DNA of 6,660 nucleotides from positions 1 to 6,660 of the forward strand of contig CAMLER010000287.1 in assembly GCA_946478915.1 (NCBI GenBank), given 5' to 3'. Made by a program: the position numbers and the translations under genes. Positions 5,095-6,660 of the stretch are shown piece after piece (the first letter of the stretch is position 1; each line of letters opens with the position of its first letter). This stretch comes from an uncultured Chryseolinea sp. (GTDB taxonomy: Bacteria; Bacteroidota; Bacteroidia; Cytophagales; Cyclobacteriaceae). The notes under the pieces were generated by a model. The model did no database searches. It saw nothing but the letters and a program-made list of their open reading frames with translations, and had not been told where the DNA came from.

Positions 5095-6597
5095 ATGAAA
5101 TTCAGTCGACTTGGTATTGGCATTGTTCTAATCCTGGCAGTTTTTAGCCTGGAATGGTTTGCAAAATTGAGCAGTATCAGTTACTTGCTGGTTTCAATTT
5201 ACCTCGTTCGTTTTAAGGGTTCCTATAAAAGCTTGTTCGTTCTGGGCTTAGTATCTACTGTTGCTATAATCATCGGCTATTTTCGATTATTCACCGGAAC
5301 CTTTGATGGATCTACTGTCGTAAGTCACCTATTGTCCCTTTGTGTGGTTTGGCTTTGTATTTATTTCAACGACAGATCTAGAAGGGAAGAAACAAGAAAC
5401 GCCGCCGCCATCCAATCACTCCACGCTCAGAAGGACGAAGCAATTAGTGAACTCAAATCGACCAGTGCAGCCCTTGAACTTGTTTCAGGTGAGCGAACGC
5501 TTATCGAACAGGAATTACTCAAGAGAAAAAAACTGCAGGAAGCAATGGCTCATCATTTCCCGGACGGTGTAATCTGCGTCATTGACAGGGATATGAAACT
5601 AATATTGGCTGATGGTGGAGAAGTTGAAGAATTTGGATTTCATCGCAGCAACAACAAAGGCCAGCATGCGCAACTAAATCTTTCATCTTTACCAGAGCTG
5701 AAGAATGCCTTTAATGGTGAACAAGTTTACAGCGAACTTAAGGTCAACAATAAGTCTTACACATTAAATGGTGTTCCCATTCCGGATGCTAATAACCAAA
5801 TTAATGAAGTACTGGTTGTTATCCGAAATATCACGGACCAAAAAAATCTCGAAAACAACCTCATCAAAGCATTAGAGCGGGAGAAGGAATTAAATGTTCT
5901 GAAATCACAATTTGTGACAATGGCCTCACACAAATTCAGAACTCCCCTCAGTACGATCTTATCATCCGTATTCCTCCTGGAAAACTATACGGACGCTGAC
6001 TATGAACTGGAAAAGACAGCATTCTTTGATAAAATCAAGCGATCAGTGCATAACCTAACGGCTTTGTTGAACGACTACCTGTCGCTGGGTAAACTGGAGG
6101 AAGGTAAATTACGGGTGACTTATAGCGAAACTGATATCAAGGCTTTTTTTGACGAATTCCTGCAAGAGATCGGCTCGATAAAAAAAGTAAAACAAAAAAT
6201 TCGTTTTACTTATGAGGGTTCTGATTCGACGATCATGACGGACAAATTTTTACTTAAGAACATTCTGACGAACCTGGTTTCAAATGCAATAGAATACTCT
6301 CCACATGATGCGGAGATCGAGTTGGCGGCAGAACTCAAAAAAGACGCACTGAGAATTCGGGTCACTGACCAGGGCATCGGAATTCCGGAGAACGATCAGC
6401 ATCAAATTTTCAAGCGTTTTTACAGGGGCCAAAACGCTCACAATGTGGAGGGAACAGGATTGGGTTTGAACATTGCCAAGAAATATATCCGCCTCTTAAA
6501 AGGCACCATCGAGTTTACAAGCCAACTCAATAAGGGCACTACATTTATCGCTATTATTCCCGTAATGAATGTCAATGTTTTAGAAAAACAAGCTTAA
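5095..6597 (+). CDS. Membrane-anchored PAS-domain sensor histidine kinase
   Basis: This encodes 500 residues. About four hydrophobic segments (roughly 5-23, 27-40, 45-64, 74-91) form an N-terminal membrane module with only short loops, so sensing is probably within the membrane or cytoplasm, not by a periplasmic domain. A charged helix, likely a coiled coil (about 95-150), leads to a PAS-like domain (about 150-250, beginning FPDGVICVIDRDMKLILADG and ending VVIRNITDQK). The HisKA domain has its phospho-acceptor His279 in MASHKFRTPLSTILSS. The catalytic domain shows N-box Asn397 in NLVSNAIEYS, G1 DQGIGIP (425-431), the F-box IFKRFYRG and G2 GTGLGL (453-458). All ATP-binding boxes are intact. 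Residue 280 is Lys where many kinases have Glu. It likely phosphorylates the response regulator that starts 30 nt downstream. The start codon has no Shine-Dalgarno. The stimulus is unknown. Confidence 0.95.
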   Translation: MKFSRLGIGIVLILAVFSLEWFAKLSSISYLLVSIYLVRFKGSYKSLFVLGLVSTVAIIIGYFRLFTGTFDGSTVVSHLLSLCVVWLCIYFNDRSRREETRNAAAIQSLHAQKDEAISELKSTSAALELVSGERTLIEQELLKRKKLQEAMAHHFPDGVICVIDRDMKLILADGGEVEEFGFHRSNNKGQHAQLNLSSLPELKNAFNGEQVYSELKVNNKSYTLNGVPIPDANNQINEVLVVIRNITDQKNLENNLIKALEREKELNVLKSQFVTMASHKFRTPLSTILSSVFLLENYTDADYELEKTAFFDKIKRSVHNLTALLNDYLSLGKLEEGKLRVTYSETDIKAFFDEFLQEIGSIKKVKQKIRFTYEGSDSTIMTDKFLLKNILTNLVSNAIEYSPHDAEIELAAELKKDALRIRVTDQGIGIPENDQHQIFKRFYRGQNAHNVEGTGLGLNIAKKYIRLLKGTIEFTSQLNKGTTFIAIIPVMNVNVLEKQA

Positions 6598-6627
6598 TAT
6601 AGCAGCCTGAATGACTATCAAATTGCT

Positions 6628-6660
6628 ATGAAGTACACGGTTCTGCTGATTGAGGACAAT
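6628..6660 (+). CDS. Response regulator, first 11 codons only
   Basis: The ATG at 6628 opens MKYTVLLIEDN, running off the right edge. A hydrophobic first strand followed by an acidic pair (Glu-Asp) is the standard start of a receiver domain, where these acids help bind Mg2+ next to the phospho-acceptor Asp, which lies outside the window. It begins 30 nt after the kinase stop on the same strand, so it is the probable cognate partner. The output domain cannot be seen. Confidence 0.8.
   Translation, partial: MKYTVLLIEDN

Overview
The window looks like part of a Bacteroidota chromosome, most likely Cytophagales or Chitinophagales. This is inferred from moderate GC, start codons preceded by A/T-rich stretches instead of Shine-Dalgarno sites, cyclophilin and histidine kinase sequences of the type common in that phylum, and a bacterial Ku gene next to a LigD-type polymerase gene. 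No rRNA, tRNA, CRISPR array, transposase or phage gene is visible.

Layout. Positions 1-729 (minus) hold the N-terminal 243 codons of an M48-family lipoprotein metalloprotease that runs off the left edge. Upstream on the same strand is a small protein with a CxxC-xxx-H zinc-ribbon-like motif (891-1151). Diverging from it is a cytoplasmic cyclophilin-type prolyl isomerase (1245-1688, plus), closed by a strong intrinsic terminator. A secreted esterase-D-family alpha/beta hydrolase (1732-2595, minus) converges on that terminator. Diverging from the esterase is a tight two-gene end-joining operon: Ku (2818-3579) and, 11 nt later, a stand-alone LigD polymerase/primase domain (3591-4586) with a lysine-rich N-terminal tail. 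No ligase or phosphoesterase domain is present, so the sealing enzyme must be elsewhere. A membrane-anchored PAS histidine kinase (5095-6597) and the first 11 codons of a response regulator (6628 onward) form a two-component pair at the right end.

The most interesting stretch is the 508-nt gap between the polymerase and the kinase (4587-5094). It contains several collinear complementary segments that would fold the plus-strand RNA into one long, interrupted rod (about 4733-4903). Many pairs are G-U, which fits a plus-strand RNA. The rod is followed by a good intrinsic terminator (4925-4950) and preceded by a promoter-like box. I read this as a candidate structured non-coding RNA of roughly 250 nt, possibly 6S-like, but I cannot assign a family. 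The promoter-like box belongs to a 27-nt imperfect direct repeat whose second copy lies past the terminator, upstream of the kinase, suggesting shared control of the RNA and the two-component genes.

The protein genes belong to known families. The unusual points are the separated NHEJ polymerase, the His-Lys phosphorylation box of the kinase, and the undescribed intergenic RNA candidate.
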